Shown here: in pieces, positions 52,067 to 60,835 of the stretch | How the letters are laid out: every line of letters starts with the position of its first letter | Numbering within the stretch: the first letter of the stretch is position 1 | From: Rhodanobacter thiooxydans | GTDB taxonomy: Bacteria; Pseudomonadota; Gammaproteobacteria; Xanthomonadales; Rhodanobacteraceae | NCBI RefSeq assembly: GCF_021545845.1 | Contig: NZ_CP088923.1 | Span: 1,922,001 to 1,986,000, forward strand | Direction: 5' to 3' | DNA: 64,000 nt | Program-made: the position numbers and the translations under genes | Notes under the pieces: generated by a model | The model's input: the letters and a program-made list of their open reading frames with translations, nothing else | What the model was told of the DNA's origin: nothing | The model's database searches: none

Positions 52067-53956
52067 GTGAGCGAAACCATTCTTCTCGACGGCAACAGCC
52101 TGACGCGGGCGCAGCTGGTGGCGGTGGCCCGTGGCGGTGCGAGCGTGGCGCTGGACGCGAAGCAGCTGGGGCGCGTGCAGCGCGCGGCCGATTTCCTCGC
52201 CGACAAGGTCAACTGCGGCGAGCCGACCTATGGCGTCACCACCGGCTTCGGCAGCAATGCCGACAAGCTGCTGGGCGCGCACCGCGTGCGCGACGAGCTG
52301 CCGGGGAGCCAACCCGCCGAAGGCACGCTGATGGAGGAGCTGCAGCACAACCTGATCATCACCCACGCGGTATGCGTGGGCAAACCGTTCGCCGAGGATG
52401 TGGTGCGAGCGATGCTGCTGATCCGCATCAACACGCTGATGCGCGGGCACTCCGGCATCCGGGTGGGTACGCTCGAAGCGCTGGCCGCGATGCTCAACGC
52501 TGGCGTGGTGCCGGTGGTGCCGGAGAAGGGCTCGGTGGGTGCCAGTGGCGACCTGGCGCCGCTGTCGCACCTGGCGATCGTGCTGCTCGGCGGCGGCGAA
52601 GCGTTCTACCAAGGCGAGCGGATGAGCGGCGCCGAGGCGCTGAAGCACGCCGGACTTGCGCCGATCCGGTTGTCGTTCAAGGAAGGCCTGGCGCTCAACA
52701 ACGGTACCGCGCAGATGCTGGCCACCGCGGCGCTGGCGCTGGATGCGCTGGAGCAACTGCTGGATACCGCCGACCTCGCCGCGGCGATGACGCTGGACGC
52801 CTTCGCCGGCCGCAGCGGCGCCCTGCGTGCAGACGTCCACGCGCTGCGCCCGCACCCCGGCCAGGTGGAAACCGCCGCGCACGTACGCGGGCTGCTGGTC
52901 GATTCCACCCTGCTCGACATTCCCTACCACCTGGTGCCGCGTTTCAAGCCATGGAGTGCCGAGGCGTGGAGCGAGCCGGACGACCAGACGCTCAGCTTCG
53001 ACATCGGCTGGGACTGGGTGCCGGCCAACCAGCGCCACGGTCGCGAGGCGTTCTATCGCCGCTTCCTGCCGTTCAGGGGTGGCAAGAAGCACCAGCCGCA
53101 GGATGCCTACAGCCTGCGCTGCATGCCGCAAGTGCACGGCGCGGTGCGCGACGCCTGGGCGCAGGCATGCCGGGTGATCGACATCGAGCTGAACTCGGTC
53201 ACCGACAACCCGTTGATCTTCCCGGACAACGACGGCGCGGAATTCATCGAGGAGCAGGTGATCTCGGCTGGCCACTTCCACGGCATGCCGCTGGCGCTGG
53301 CGATGAGTTACGTGAAGGCGGCCATCCCGGTGCTTGCCTCGATTTCCGAGCGCCGGCTCAACAAGCTGGTCGACCCGGCCACCAACGACGGCCTGCCGGC
53401 CTTCCTCACCGGCAACGAGGACGGCACCGATTCCGGCTTCATGATCGTGCAGTACACCGCCGCGGCGCTGGTCAACGACCTGGCCACCCGCGCGCATCCG
53501 GCCAGTGTGTACTCGGTGCCGACCAGCGCGAATGCCGAGGACCACGTCTCGATGGGCGCCAACGAGGCGCGCCACGTGCTGGACATGATGGAAGACCTCG
53601 GCCACGTGCTGGCGCTGGAGCTGTATACCGCCGCGCAGGCGCTGGACTACCGCCAGGAGATGCTGAATGCGGCGCGCCGGCTGGCGACCCGCGGCGGCTG
53701 GCAGGCGCTGGCGGCGAAGGTCGCCAACGCGCCGCGCGAAGGCCAGCCACACTACACGCAGTTCGTCGCCGAAGTGCAGCAGCTCGCCGCGGCGCTGACC
53801 GGCGCCGGCGATTTCCATGCCGGTGCCAGCGTGCGCGAGGCGCATGCGATCCTGCGCCGGGACATCGGCTTCATGCACCGCGACCGCGCAATGGACGGCG
53901 ACGTGCGCACGGTCTGCGCGCTGGTGCAGCAGGGCGCGCTTCGCCCGGCAGCATGA
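52067..53956 (+). CDS. Aromatic amino acid ammonia-lyase (histidine ammonia-lyase family) with an insertion
   Basis: A 629-residue MIO enzyme; the usual bacterial HutH is about 510. The Ala159-Ser160-Gly161 triad in VGASGDLAPLSHLA forms the MIO electrophile, and YGVTTGFG (residues 52-59) carries the catalytic Tyr. LALNNGTAQM and QDAYSLRCMPQVHGA (about 343-357) are conserved. About 50 extra residues (282-340, Trp/Arg-rich, with DIGWDWVPANQRHG) sit just before QDAYSLR, and the C-terminus is longer. No other hut genes are nearby, so histidine catabolism is doubtful. A xanthomonad aryl-polyene or phenylpropanoid type role is possible. Starts at GTG 52067 with weak ribosome site. Confidence 0.85.
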   Translation: MSETILLDGNSLTRAQLVAVARGGASVALDAKQLGRVQRAADFLADKVNCGEPTYGVTTGFGSNADKLLGAHRVRDELPGSQPAEGTLMEELQHNLIITHAVCVGKPFAEDVVRAMLLIRINTLMRGHSGIRVGTLEALAAMLNAGVVPVVPEKGSVGASGDLAPLSHLAIVLLGGGEAFYQGERMSGAEALKHAGLAPIRLSFKEGLALNNGTAQMLATAALALDALEQLLDTADLAAAMTLDAFAGRSGALRADVHALRPHPGQVETAAHVRGLLVDSTLLDIPYHLVPRFKPWSAEAWSEPDDQTLSFDIGWDWVPANQRHGREAFYRRFLPFRGGKKHQPQDAYSLRCMPQVHGAVRDAWAQACRVIDIELNSVTDNPLIFPDNDGAEFIEEQVISAGHFHGMPLALAMSYVKAAIPVLASISERRLNKLVDPATNDGLPAFLTGNEDGTDSGFMIVQYTAAALVNDLATRAHPASVYSVPTSANAEDHVSMGANEARHVLDMMEDLGHVLALELYTAAQALDYRQEMLNAARRLATRGGWQALAAKVANAPREGQPHYTQFVAEVQQLAAALTGAGDFHAGASVREAHAILRRDIGFMHRDRAMDGDVRTVCALVQQGALRPAA

Positions 53957-53984
53957 CTCATCCTTTTTGACGGAAGCCAAGACC

Positions 53985-54383
53985 ATGAGCCTGATCCAGA
54001 CCCCGGTGTCGTACGGCGAGCTGATCGACAAGATCACGATCCTGGAGATCAAGTCGCGCCGCATCAGCGACGCGTCCAAGCTGGCCAACGTGCGCAACGA
54101 GCTGGACCTGCTCAACGCGACCTGGGCCAACGACGCTGCCTCGCACACCGACATCTCCGTCGAGCGCGCCCACCTACTGGCGGTGAACGAGTTGCTGTGG
54201 GACATCGAGGACCGCATCCGCCTGAAGGAGCAGGCGCAGGCATTCGACGCCGAGTTCATCGAGCTGGCGCGTTCGGTGTATTTCCGCAACGACGAACGCG
54301 CCGCGTTCAAGCGCGAGATCAACCTGAAGCTCGGCTCGCAGCTGGTCGAGGAAAAGTCGTACCAGGATTACCGCGCAGTCTGA
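53985..54383 (+). CDS. DUF6165 protein
   Basis: A 132-residue, mostly helical protein (MSLIQTPVSYGELIDKITIL... with LAVNELLWDIEDRIRLKE) of the DUF6165 family. Members lie next to LPS or surface-glycan genes; function unknown. It begins 28 nt after the ammonia-lyase stop behind GGAAG and is probably co-transcribed with it. A REP palindrome follows 9 nt after the stop. Confidence 0.8.
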   Translation: MSLIQTPVSYGELIDKITILEIKSRRISDASKLANVRNELDLLNATWANDAASHTDISVERAHLLAVNELLWDIEDRIRLKEQAQAFDAEFIELARSVYFRNDERAAFKREINLKLGSQLVEEKSYQDYRAV

Positions 54384-54392
54384 CGAATGCGG

Positions 54393-54492
54393 GTAGGAGC
54401 CCGCTCGCGGGCGATGCTCTTGCCGTTGCGAATCCCGAATCCCGAATCCCGAATCCCGGCTCCAAAAGCATCGCCCGCCAGCGGGCTCCTAC
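54393..54492. repeat. REP palindrome with four CGAATCC heptamers
   Basis: The left arm GTAGGAGCCCGCTCGCGGGC (54393 on) and the right arm GCCCGCCAGCGGGCTCCTAC (to 54492), with GCGATGCTCT/GCATCGC matches, surround a short heptamer run. The TAG at 54489-54491 (minus strand) is the stop of the convergent glycosyltransferase gene. Confidence 0.9.
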
Positions 54493-55532
54493 AGCAGCCG
54501 CATGTCGTGTGCGGCGGCCTCGTAGCGTTCGACCACGGCGGCCACCGCGATCAGATCCATCACGCCGGGCTTCTCGATCTTCGTGCCCCAGGGAATCTCG
54601 CTGGCCGGCTTGCCCAGGTACCTGCGCGCGGCCCCGTCGTATTTGTCCACGCACCAGCGGCGGTCGGAATAGGGGCCGGAACGGTTGGGGTTGCTCGCCG
54701 CATGCAGGCCGAGCACACGGGTGCCGACCGCGTTGGCCATGTGCATCGGGCCGGAGTCGGGGCTCAGCAGCAGCTGCGCGCGGGCGAGCAGGGCCAGCAG
54801 TTTTTTCAGCGTGTCCTTGCCGGTGAGGTCGAGTGGCGCCGACTTACATGCCGCCAGCACGGCGTCCGCCATCTCGCGCTCGAAGGCGGAAGGGCCGCCG
54901 ACCAGCGCCACGCGCCAGCCGCGCGCGGCGGCGTGATCCATCACGGCGGCATAGCGCTCCGGCCGCCAGTTGCGCAGCGCATGACTGGAGGTGGGGCTGA
55001 CCAGCAGGGTCGGCGTGTCGCCGGGCAGTTGGGCGGCGGCCCAGGCGTGCGCCTCGTCGGGGATCGGGATGCCCCAGCGCACCTGGGTCTGCTTCAGCCC
55101 CAACGGCTCGCAGAAGCTGCCGATCGCGTCCAGCACGTGCTCGCCAGTGCGCGCGGGGATGCGCTCGTTGATCACCAGGCCATGCAGGTCCTTCGCACGG
55201 GCGCGGTCGTAGCCGATGCGCCGGTCGGCCTTGATGCCAAGGCTCAGCAGGTTCGAGCGCAGCGCCACCTGCATCTGCAGCAGGGCGTCGAAACGCCGGC
55301 CGCGCACCGCTGCGTGTACCGCACGCATGCCGGCCCAGCCGGCGGCCTTGTCGAAGGTGACGAACTCCACCCCGGGCAGGTCGCCGACCAGCTTGCGTTC
55401 CAGCTTGCCGACGATCCAGGTCAGCGCGGTTTGCGGCCAGGCCTGCTGCAGGGTACGCAACAGCGGCACCACATGGGTGACGTCACCGATGGCGGAGGTG
55501 CGCAGCAGGCAGATCGAGGAAGGGCTTGTCAT
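54489..55532 (-). CDS. Glycosyltransferase family 9 (heptosyltransferase-like)
   Basis: A 347-residue GT-B enzyme of the ADP-heptose:LPS transferase family. N-terminal LLRTSAIGDVTHVVPLLRTL (residues 9-28) and C-terminal LLVSPTSSHALRNWRPERYA and LLSPDSGPMHMANAVGTRVLGL (donor-binding) are diagnostic. It should add heptose to the LPS inner core at the cytoplasmic face. It is divergent from the Kdo kinase gene (34-bp gap), which also acts on the LPS core. The stop TAG comes from the REP arm. Confidence 0.9.
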   Translation of the reverse strand: MTSPSSICLLRTSAIGDVTHVVPLLRTLQQAWPQTALTWIVGKLERKLVGDLPGVEFVTFDKAAGWAGMRAVHAAVRGRRFDALLQMQVALRSNLLSLGIKADRRIGYDRARAKDLHGLVINERIPARTGEHVLDAIGSFCEPLGLKQTQVRWGIPIPDEAHAWAAAQLPGDTPTLLVSPTSSHALRNWRPERYAAVMDHAAARGWRVALVGGPSAFEREMADAVLAACKSAPLDLTGKDTLKKLLALLARAQLLLSPDSGPMHMANAVGTRVLGLHAASNPNRSGPYSDRRWCVDKYDGAARRYLGKPASEIPWGTKIEKPGVMDLIAVAAVVERYEAAAHDMRLL

Positions 55533-55566
55533 GGGGCTGGGTTAGAATCCGGGACAGTCACCGGGC

Positions 55567-56298
55567 ATGATGATGCAGGAACGAACCCACACCGATGCCG
55601 AAGGCGCGATTCTGTTCGACGCCGATGCGTCGCCACAAGTCGGGCACGACTGGTTCGCACCGGATTACTGGCGCGGGCGTGGTGCGCTGCGCACGCAGCC
55701 CGGCGGTCGCGGCGGCGTGGCGATCGTGGCCACGCTGGTGGGCGAATGCGTGCTGCGGCATTATCGTCGTGGCGGCCTGGTCGCCGCGCTGATGGGCGAT
55801 CGGTATCTGTGGACCGGGGCTGACCGCACGCGCCCGTTCGCGGAATTCCGCCTGCTTGCCGAGATCGCGCGGCTGGAACTGCCCGGTCCGGCGGTGGTGG
55901 CCGCCCGATATTGCCGGCACGGCATGTTCTACAGCGCCGACCTGATCACCCGCCGCATCGCCGACGCGCGGACGCTGGCCGAATGCCTGGCAGCGGGGCG
56001 GCTGGATGGCGAGCTGGCAGAGGAGGTTGGCGCGCTGGTGGCGCGTTTCCATCGTGCCGGCGTCTGGCATGCCGACCTGAACGCGCACAACGTGCTGGTG
56101 ACACCGGATGGGTTGCACCTGATCGATTTCGACCGCGGCCGCATGCGCATCCCGTCGGTCGCCTGGCAAGAGGCGAACCTGCGGCGCCTGCGCCGGTCGT
56201 TGCTCAAGCTCGGCGCGGCCGCCGGCAGTGAAGCGACGTTCGAGAAGGCGATCTGGCAACCGCTGCTGTACCGCTATGGGCGGACGCTGAAGCCATGA
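55567..56298 (+). CDS. kdkA: 3-deoxy-D-manno-octulosonic acid (Kdo) kinase
   Basis: A 243-residue kinase-fold protein that phosphorylates the first Kdo of LPS with ATP. It has a short N-lobe with VLRHYRRGGLVA, the catalytic loop WHADLNAHNVLV (about residue 172-183) and the metal loop HLIDFDRGRMRI. KdkA and WaaP use this HxDLxxxN version of the kinase loop. Three tandem ATGs open the frame; the first is used here. It overlaps the next gene by ATGA (56295-56298). Confidence 0.9.
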   Translation: MMMQERTHTDAEGAILFDADASPQVGHDWFAPDYWRGRGALRTQPGGRGGVAIVATLVGECVLRHYRRGGLVAALMGDRYLWTGADRTRPFAEFRLLAEIARLELPGPAVVAARYCRHGMFYSADLITRRIADARTLAECLAAGRLDGELAEEVGALVARFHRAGVWHADLNAHNVLVTPDGLHLIDFDRGRMRIPSVAWQEANLRRLRRSLLKLGAAAGSEATFEKAIWQPLLYRYGRTLKP

Positions 56299-57053
56299 AC
56301 TGGCATTTGCATTTTCTGGGCGTGGGTGCTGCGCACGCGGTGGCGCTGGGGTCGTCGGCCGTGGTGCTGGAGCGTGCCGGGGTGCCGCTGCTGCTGGTCG
56401 ACTGCGGGCCCGACACGCTCGATCGTTACCTGGCGGTGTACGACGCGCTGCCGCCGGCCGTGTTCATCACGCATACCCACATGGATCACGTGGCCGGGCT
56501 GGAGCAGTTGTTCATCCGCCTGTGGTTCGACCCGCACCTGCGCGGCACCACCCGGGTATTCGCCCACGCTACGCTGGTCCCGTGGCTGCAGGCGCGCGTG
56601 GGCGACTATCCCGGCGCGCTGGCTGAGGGCGGCGCCAACTTCTGGGAGGCGTTCCGGCTGGTGCCGTGCACCCGTGGTTTCTGGCTGGACGGCCTGTGGT
56701 TCGACGTGTTCGCCACCCGCCACCACGTGCCGGGCACTTCGTACGGCTTGGCGCTGGACGGCAGCTTCGTCTACACCGGCGACACCCGACCGATCCCCGA
56801 AGTGCTGGCCAGCCGTGCCGGTGCCGGCGAAATCATCGCCCACGACTGCGGCTTGGTCGGCAACCCCTCGCACACCGGCGTCGACGACATCGAGCGCGAG
56901 TATCCCGAAGCATTGCGCACCCGGCTGCTGCTCTACCACTACGGCAGCGCAGCCGACGGCACCGCGCTGGCTGCATTCGGCTATCGCGTCGCCAGTCCCG
57001 GTGAACGCATTGCCTTGCCCGCCCCGATGGAACCCAGGGGCGACGCCGGCTGA
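56295..57053 (+). CDS. Metallo-beta-lactamase-fold hydrolase
   Basis: A 252-residue MBL-fold protein. The zinc motif is [16 protein letters not shown] (residues 55-70), with later ligands in [16 protein letters not shown] and LLLYHYG. The pattern resembles the small RNase Z-like/phosphodiesterase group; the substrate is unknown. It is translationally coupled to kdkA, and in this clade such genes often sit with LPS kinases. Confidence 0.85.
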   Translation: MNWHLHFLGVGAAHAVALGSSAVVLERAGVPLLLVDCGPDTLDRYLAVYDALPPAVFITHTHMDHVAGLEQLFIRLWFDPHLRGTTRVFAHATLVPWLQARVGDYPGALAEGGANFWEAFRLVPCTRGFWLDGLWFDVFATRHHVPGTSYGLALDGSFVYTGDTRPIPEVLASRAGAGEIIAHDCGLVGNPSHTGVDDIEREYPEALRTRLLLYHYGSAADGTALAAFGYRVASPGERIALPAPMEPRGDAG

Positions 57054-57145
57054 ATCGGCGCGGGCTTGCTTGCCTGGATGGGGTCCTACCGCTATTCTTA
57101 CTGACTCTTTGCAGCGCTGGATCGACGGCAAAGAGCGTTCCCTGC

Positions 57146-57220
57146 GGAGAGGTGTCCGAGTGGTTGAAGGAGCACGCCTGGAAAGTGTGTATACGGCTTA
57201 ACCCCGTATCGCGGGTTCGA
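57146..57220 (+). pseudogene. 3'-truncated copy of tRNA-Ser(GGA)
   Basis: Identical to the intact tRNA-Ser 198 bp downstream from its 5' end through GGGTTCGA in the T-loop (75 nt, 78 with upstream bases), then it stops. It lacks the T-stem 3' strand, acceptor 3' strand and CCA. A 120-nt structured spacer follows. Confidence 0.93.
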
Positions 57221-57343
57221 CAAATTCGTCTGGAACGAATTTGGACAGCCGTCAGGCTGGCCCCTCGCGCAGCGAGGGGTGAGGCCCAGGAATGGCCGAA
57301 CAATCCCGCCCGGTGCGGGGTAGTGTTGAAAGGTTTGTGTTGC

Positions 57344-57436
57344 GGAGAGGTGTCCGAGTGGTTGAAGGAGCACGCCTGGAAAGTGTGTATACGGCTTAAC
57401 CCCGTATCGCGGGTTCGAATCCCGCCCTCTCCGCCA
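57344..57436 (+). tRNA. tRNA-Ser (anticodon GGA)
   Basis: A complete class II tRNA: acceptor GGAGAGG/CCTCTCC, anticodon loop CTGGAAA (GGA), long variable arm (around GTATACGGCTTAACCCCGTAT), T-arm GCGGGTTCGAATCCCGC, and encoded CCA. It reads UCC/UCU serine codons. A broken copy lies just upstream. Confidence 0.97.
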
Positions 57437-57510
57437 GTTTCTGAACAAGGTGCGACAGCGTGAAGCTGGCGCAAGAGCAAGAGCAGCAAGCGTAATCGTT
57501 TGACGTCCAT

Positions 57511-57622
57511 GGTGGCCCCGTCGGTCCCCCCGCGACGATAGTTCGTAAACTCCGCCAGGTCCGGAAGGAAGCAACGGTAGCGAATGATTCGGGTGCCGGG
57601 GTGTGGCTGGCGGGGCCGCCGC
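57511..57622 (+). ncRNA. ffs: 4.5S RNA of the signal recognition particle
   Basis: The apical domain is diagnostic: CCAGGTCCGGAAGGAAGCAAC with the GGAA tetraloop and the symmetric and asymmetric loops that bind Ffh, closed by GGTGCCGGGGTG. The ends GGTGGCCCCG and CGGGGCCGCC pair to close the rod-like helix. With Ffh it targets inner-membrane proteins cotranslationally. It lies between tRNA-Ser and dnaX, as in related genera. Confidence 0.95.
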
Positions 57623-57697
57623 CATTTTGAAGACATGCTTTACTGACTTACCTGCCGCGACTTGGCACAATTGACCTTCGCCCCAAGGTAGTCAGGC

Positions 57698-59377
57698 ATG
57701 TCCTATCAGGTACTCGCCCGCAAGTGGCGCCCGCGCAAGTTCGCCGAACTGGTGGGGCAGGAACACGTGGTGCGCGCGCTGACCAATGCGCTGGACACCG
57801 GGCGCATGCACCATGCCTACCTGTTCACCGGCACCCGCGGCGTGGGCAAGACCACCATCGCGCGCATCTTCGCCAAGTCGCTGAACTGCGAGCGCGGTCA
57901 GTCGGCCGATCCCTGCGGCGAGTGCGCGGTGTGCACGGCGGTGGACGAGGGGCGCTTCGTCGACCTGCTGGAGATCGACGCGGCCAGCAACACCGGCGTG
58001 GACGACGTACGCGAGGTGATCGAGAACGCGCAGTACGCGCCGTCGCGCGGCCGCTTCAAGGTGTACCTGGTCGACGAGGTGCACATGCTGTCGAAGAACG
58101 CGTTCAACGCGTTGCTGAAGACGCTGGAGGAGCCGCCGCCGCACGTGAAATTCCTGCTCGCCACCACCGACCCGCAGAAGCTGCCGGTGACGGTGCTGTC
58201 GCGCTGCCTGAAGTTCAACCTGAAGCGGCTGCTGCCGGAGCAGATCTCCGGCCAGATGCGGCACATCCTGGGCGCCGAGAACATCAGTTACGAAGATGGC
58301 GCGATCGGCGAGCTGGCCCGCGCCGCGGACGGTTCGCTGCGCGACGGCCTGTCGCTGCTGGACCAGGCGATCGCCTACGGCGGCGGCGCGCTGCATGCCG
58401 AGGACGTGCGCAACATGCTCGGCAGCGTGGCGCGCGGGCAGGTGATCGGCGTGCTCGATGCGCTGGCCGCTGGCGACGGCGAGCGGCTGCTGGCCGAATG
58501 CACGCGGATCGCCTCGTACTCGCCGGATTTCGGTGGCGTGCTGGACGACATCGCCAGCGTGCTGCACCGACTGCAGCTGATCCAGCTGATCCCCGGTTAC
58601 CGGCCGGAGGACGACAGCGACGACGACGGCGTGCTGATGGCGCTGGCCGAACGCATGACGCCGGAAGACGTGCAGTTGTATTACCAGATCGCCACCTCGG
58701 GCCGGCGCGACCTGGCACTGGCGCCGGATGCGCGCACCGGTTTCGAGATGGCGATGTTGCGCATGCTGGCGTTCCGCCCCGGCGATGGCGCACCGGTCGC
58801 ACGCGCCGAGCGGGCGGCAGCGAGCGGTCAGCCCGCCGCGCCACGGCCAGCTTCGGCCGCGCCGGCACGGACGCCACCCATACCGACGCGTGCGGCGGAA
58901 GCGCCGATGCCGCGGACGCCTGCGCCAACTCCCGCGCCAGCCGTGGCTGCTCCGGTAGCGCGTGACGCCGATGGTTTGCCGGATTGGGAGTCCCTGATCG
59001 AGCGTGCCGGCCTGCGCGGCCCGTTCAGCGTGCTGGCGCAGAACGCCATCCTGCGCGAACGCGATGGCCAGACCCTGGTGCTGGCCTTGCGACCGGCGCA
59101 CATGAGCATGGCGGTCGAGCCGATGGTCAGCCAGATGGAGGAGCGCATCGGCAACGCGCTTGGCGAGCGCATCAAGCTGCGCTTTGTCAGCCAGAACCAG
59201 GCAACGGGTGCGCAGACTCCGGCCGCTCGCGCCGCGCAGGCACGCGACAGCGCCCAGGCCGCCGCCGAGCAGGCGATCGAGGGCGATCCGCTGGTGCAGT
59301 CGCTGAAGCGCGAGTTCGGCGCGCGCGTGGTGCCGCAATCCATCAAACCCTATGACAACGAATTCGGAGCCAGGTGA
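57698..59377 (+). CDS. dnaX: DNA polymerase III tau/gamma clamp-loader subunit
   Basis: A 559-residue AAA+ protein. Walker A is GTRGVGKTT (residues 46-54), a zinc module lies within NCERGQSADPCGECAVC (about 65-81), Walker B/DExx is KVYLVDEVHML, and SRC (sensor/arginine finger) is in TVLSRCLKFNL. Domain III is followed by an Ala/Pro linker (about 370-425) and a compact tau C-terminal domain. It loads the beta clamp. The protein is shorter than E. coli tau (643) and no A6G slippery site is seen near the gamma boundary, so gamma production by frameshift is not evident. Stop overlaps ybaB start (TGATG). Confidence 0.95.
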   Translation: MSYQVLARKWRPRKFAELVGQEHVVRALTNALDTGRMHHAYLFTGTRGVGKTTIARIFAKSLNCERGQSADPCGECAVCTAVDEGRFVDLLEIDAASNTGVDDVREVIENAQYAPSRGRFKVYLVDEVHMLSKNAFNALLKTLEEPPPHVKFLLATTDPQKLPVTVLSRCLKFNLKRLLPEQISGQMRHILGAENISYEDGAIGELARAADGSLRDGLSLLDQAIAYGGGALHAEDVRNMLGSVARGQVIGVLDALAAGDGERLLAECTRIASYSPDFGGVLDDIASVLHRLQLIQLIPGYRPEDDSDDDGVLMALAERMTPEDVQLYYQIATSGRRDLALAPDARTGFEMAMLRMLAFRPGDGAPVARAERAAASGQPAAPRPASAAPARTPPIPTRAAEAPMPRTPAPTPAPAVAAPVARDADGLPDWESLIERAGLRGPFSVLAQNAILRERDGQTLVLALRPAHMSMAVEPMVSQMEERIGNALGERIKLRFVSQNQATGAQTPAARAAQARDSAQAAAEQAIEGDPLVQSLKREFGARVVPQSIKPYDNEFGAR

Positions 59378-59700
59378 TGAGAGGACAGATCGGCCAGCTG
59401 ATGCAGCAGGCGCAGCGCATGCAGGAAGACATGAAGCGCGCGCAGGAAGAAATCGCGAAACTCGAAGTCACCGGCAGCGCCGGCGGTGGGCTGGTCAGCG
59501 TGGTGATGACCGGTGCGCACGAAGTGCGCCGCGTACAGATCGACCGGCAGGCGTTCGCGGACGACCCGGAGATGGCCGAGGATCTGGTTGCCGCCGCGAT
59601 CAACGACGCGGTGAACAAGGTCGCCCAGGCCAGCAAGGACAAGCTCGGCGGCGTCACCGCCGGGATGAACCTGCCGGCCGGTTTCAAGATGCCGTTTTGA
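59377..59700 (+). CDS. ybaB: YbaB/EbfC nucleoid-associated protein
   Basis: A 107-residue dimeric DNA-binding protein. The N-terminal helix IGQLMQQAQRMQEDMKRAQ, the strand-rich GGGLVSVVMTGAHEVRRVQI and the C-terminal helix EDLVAAAINDAVNK match the family; the tail MNLPAGFKMPF is typical. The ATG at 59377 overlaps the dnaX stop by one base. It is conserved between dnaX and recR and helps organise the nucleoid. Confidence 0.94.
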   Translation: MRGQIGQLMQQAQRMQEDMKRAQEEIAKLEVTGSAGGGLVSVVMTGAHEVRRVQIDRQAFADDPEMAEDLVAAAINDAVNKVAQASKDKLGGVTAGMNLPAGFKMPF

Positions 59701-59702
59701 GG

Positions 59703-59805
59703 CCGGGATTCGAGATTCGGGATTCGGGATTGGTAGAAGCGGTACGAGGCGGCACATGCATTTGATTTTTCGAATCCTGAATCCCGAATTCCGAATCCCG
59801 GACGT
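59703..59805. repeat. Facing heptamer arrays without GTAG arms
   Basis: GGGATTCGAGATTCGGGATTCG (written as GGGATTC/GAGATTC units) at 59703-59730 faces CGAATCCTGAATCCCGAAT units at 59779-59803, with an unrelated 50-bp middle. It belongs to the same repeat family as the REP arrays but lacks the GTAGGAGC palindrome, and lies between ybaB and recR. Confidence 0.8.
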
Positions 59806-59808
59806 TCA

Positions 59809-60408
59809 ATGAGCGGCTCCCCCCTCCTCGCTGACCTGATCGAAGCACTGCGCTGCCTGCCCGGTGTGGGCGGCAAGAGTGCGCAGCGGATGGCCTTCCA
59901 TCTGCTGGAGCGCGAGCGCGAACGCGGCCTGAAGCTGGCGGCGGTGATGGAGCAGGCGATGCGGCGCATCGGCCATTGCGAGCGCTGCCGCAACTTCAGT
60001 GAGGAACCGTTGTGCGCGCTGTGCGCCAGCAGCACCCGCGACCGCCAGGTGCTGTGCGTGGTGGAGTCGCCCACCGATCTGGCGGCGATCGAACAGGCCA
60101 CCGGTTACCGCGGCCAGTATTTCGTGCTGATGGGACGGCTGTCGCCGCTGGACGGGCTGGGGCCGGAAGAACTGGGGCTGGCGCAACTGGTCCAGCGCCT
60201 GGGCGAGGGCGAGATCGAGGAACTGATCATCGCCACCAACCCCACCGTCGAGGGCGAAGCCACCGCGCACTACCTGGCCCAGCTGGCCCGCGCCGGCGGC
60301 GTGCGGCCGACCCGGCTGGCGCACGGCGTGCCGCTGGGCGGCGAACTGGAATACGTCGACCGCAACACGCTGGCGCATGCGTTCGGCGGCCGGCAACTGC
60401 TCGACTGA
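59809..60408 (+). CDS. recR: Recombination mediator protein RecR
   Basis: A 199-residue protein: HhH motif [20 protein letters not shown] (residues 12-31), Cys4 zinc finger [16 protein letters not shown] (about 57-72), Toprim domain with [12 protein letters not shown], and the C-terminal Walker B-like [17 protein letters not shown]. With RecF/RecO it loads RecA on gapped DNA. Complete; third gene of the dnaX-ybaB-recR group. Confidence 0.96.
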   Translation: MSGSPLLADLIEALRCLPGVGGKSAQRMAFHLLERERERGLKLAAVMEQAMRRIGHCERCRNFSEEPLCALCASSTRDRQVLCVVESPTDLAAIEQATGYRGQYFVLMGRLSPLDGLGPEELGLAQLVQRLGEGEIEELIIATNPTVEGEATAHYLAQLARAGGVRPTRLAHGVPLGGELEYVDRNTLAHAFGGRQLLD

Positions 60409-60427
60409 TTACCGCAGGGGAATGATT

Positions 60428-60772
60428 ATGACCGACACGATTTTCAGCAAGATTGTCCGCCGCGAGATTCCGGCCGACATCGTCTACGAGGACGACGAGG
60501 TGCTCGCATTCCGCGACCTGAATCCGCAGGCGCCGGTGCATGTACTGTTCATTCCGAAGCGGCCGTTGGCCACGCTCAACGATGCGACAGCGGGCGACGC
60601 CGAGTTGCTCGGCAAGTTGCTGCTGGCCACGGCGGCGTACGCGAAGCAGGAGGGTTTTGCCGAGCAGGGCTACCGCACGGTGATCAACGCCAACGAGGAT
60701 GGCGGGCAGACCGTGTATCACCTGCACGTGCACCTGCTGGCGGGGCGCCGCATGCACTGGCCGCCGGGCTGA
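60428..60772 (+). CDS. HIT-family nucleotide hydrolase (HinT-like)
   Basis: A 114-residue protein: IFSKIVRREIPADIVYEDD at the N-terminus and the HIT motif QTVYHLHVHLLAGRRM (about 96-111), with all histidines present. It should cleave adenosine 5'-phosphoramidates. The ATG at 60428 (MTDTIFSK) is 8 nt after AGGGGA and is preferred over the ATG two codons earlier. Confidence 0.93.
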   Translation: MTDTIFSKIVRREIPADIVYEDDEVLAFRDLNPQAPVHVLFIPKRPLATLNDATAGDAELLGKLLLATAAYAKQEGFAEQGYRTVINANEDGGQTVYHLHVHLLAGRRMHWPPG

Positions 60773-60793
60773 GCATGGCGGCGCCGCATCCTG

Positions 60794-60832
60794 CACATGA
60801 GAACGCCGGCTCGAAGCCGGCGTTCTCATGTG
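60794..60832. terminator. 18-bp perfect hairpin between convergent genes
   Basis: CACATGAGAACGCCGGCT and its exact complement are separated by CGA. There is no long T run, but the stem is strong in both directions and sits between the HIT gene and the convergent slp gene. Confidence 0.7.
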
Positions 60833-60835
60833 CGC

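Noticed and set aside
57698..59377. Programmed frameshift for gamma subunit in dnaX
   Set aside because: No A6G-type slippery heptamer with a following hairpin is visible near the expected position.
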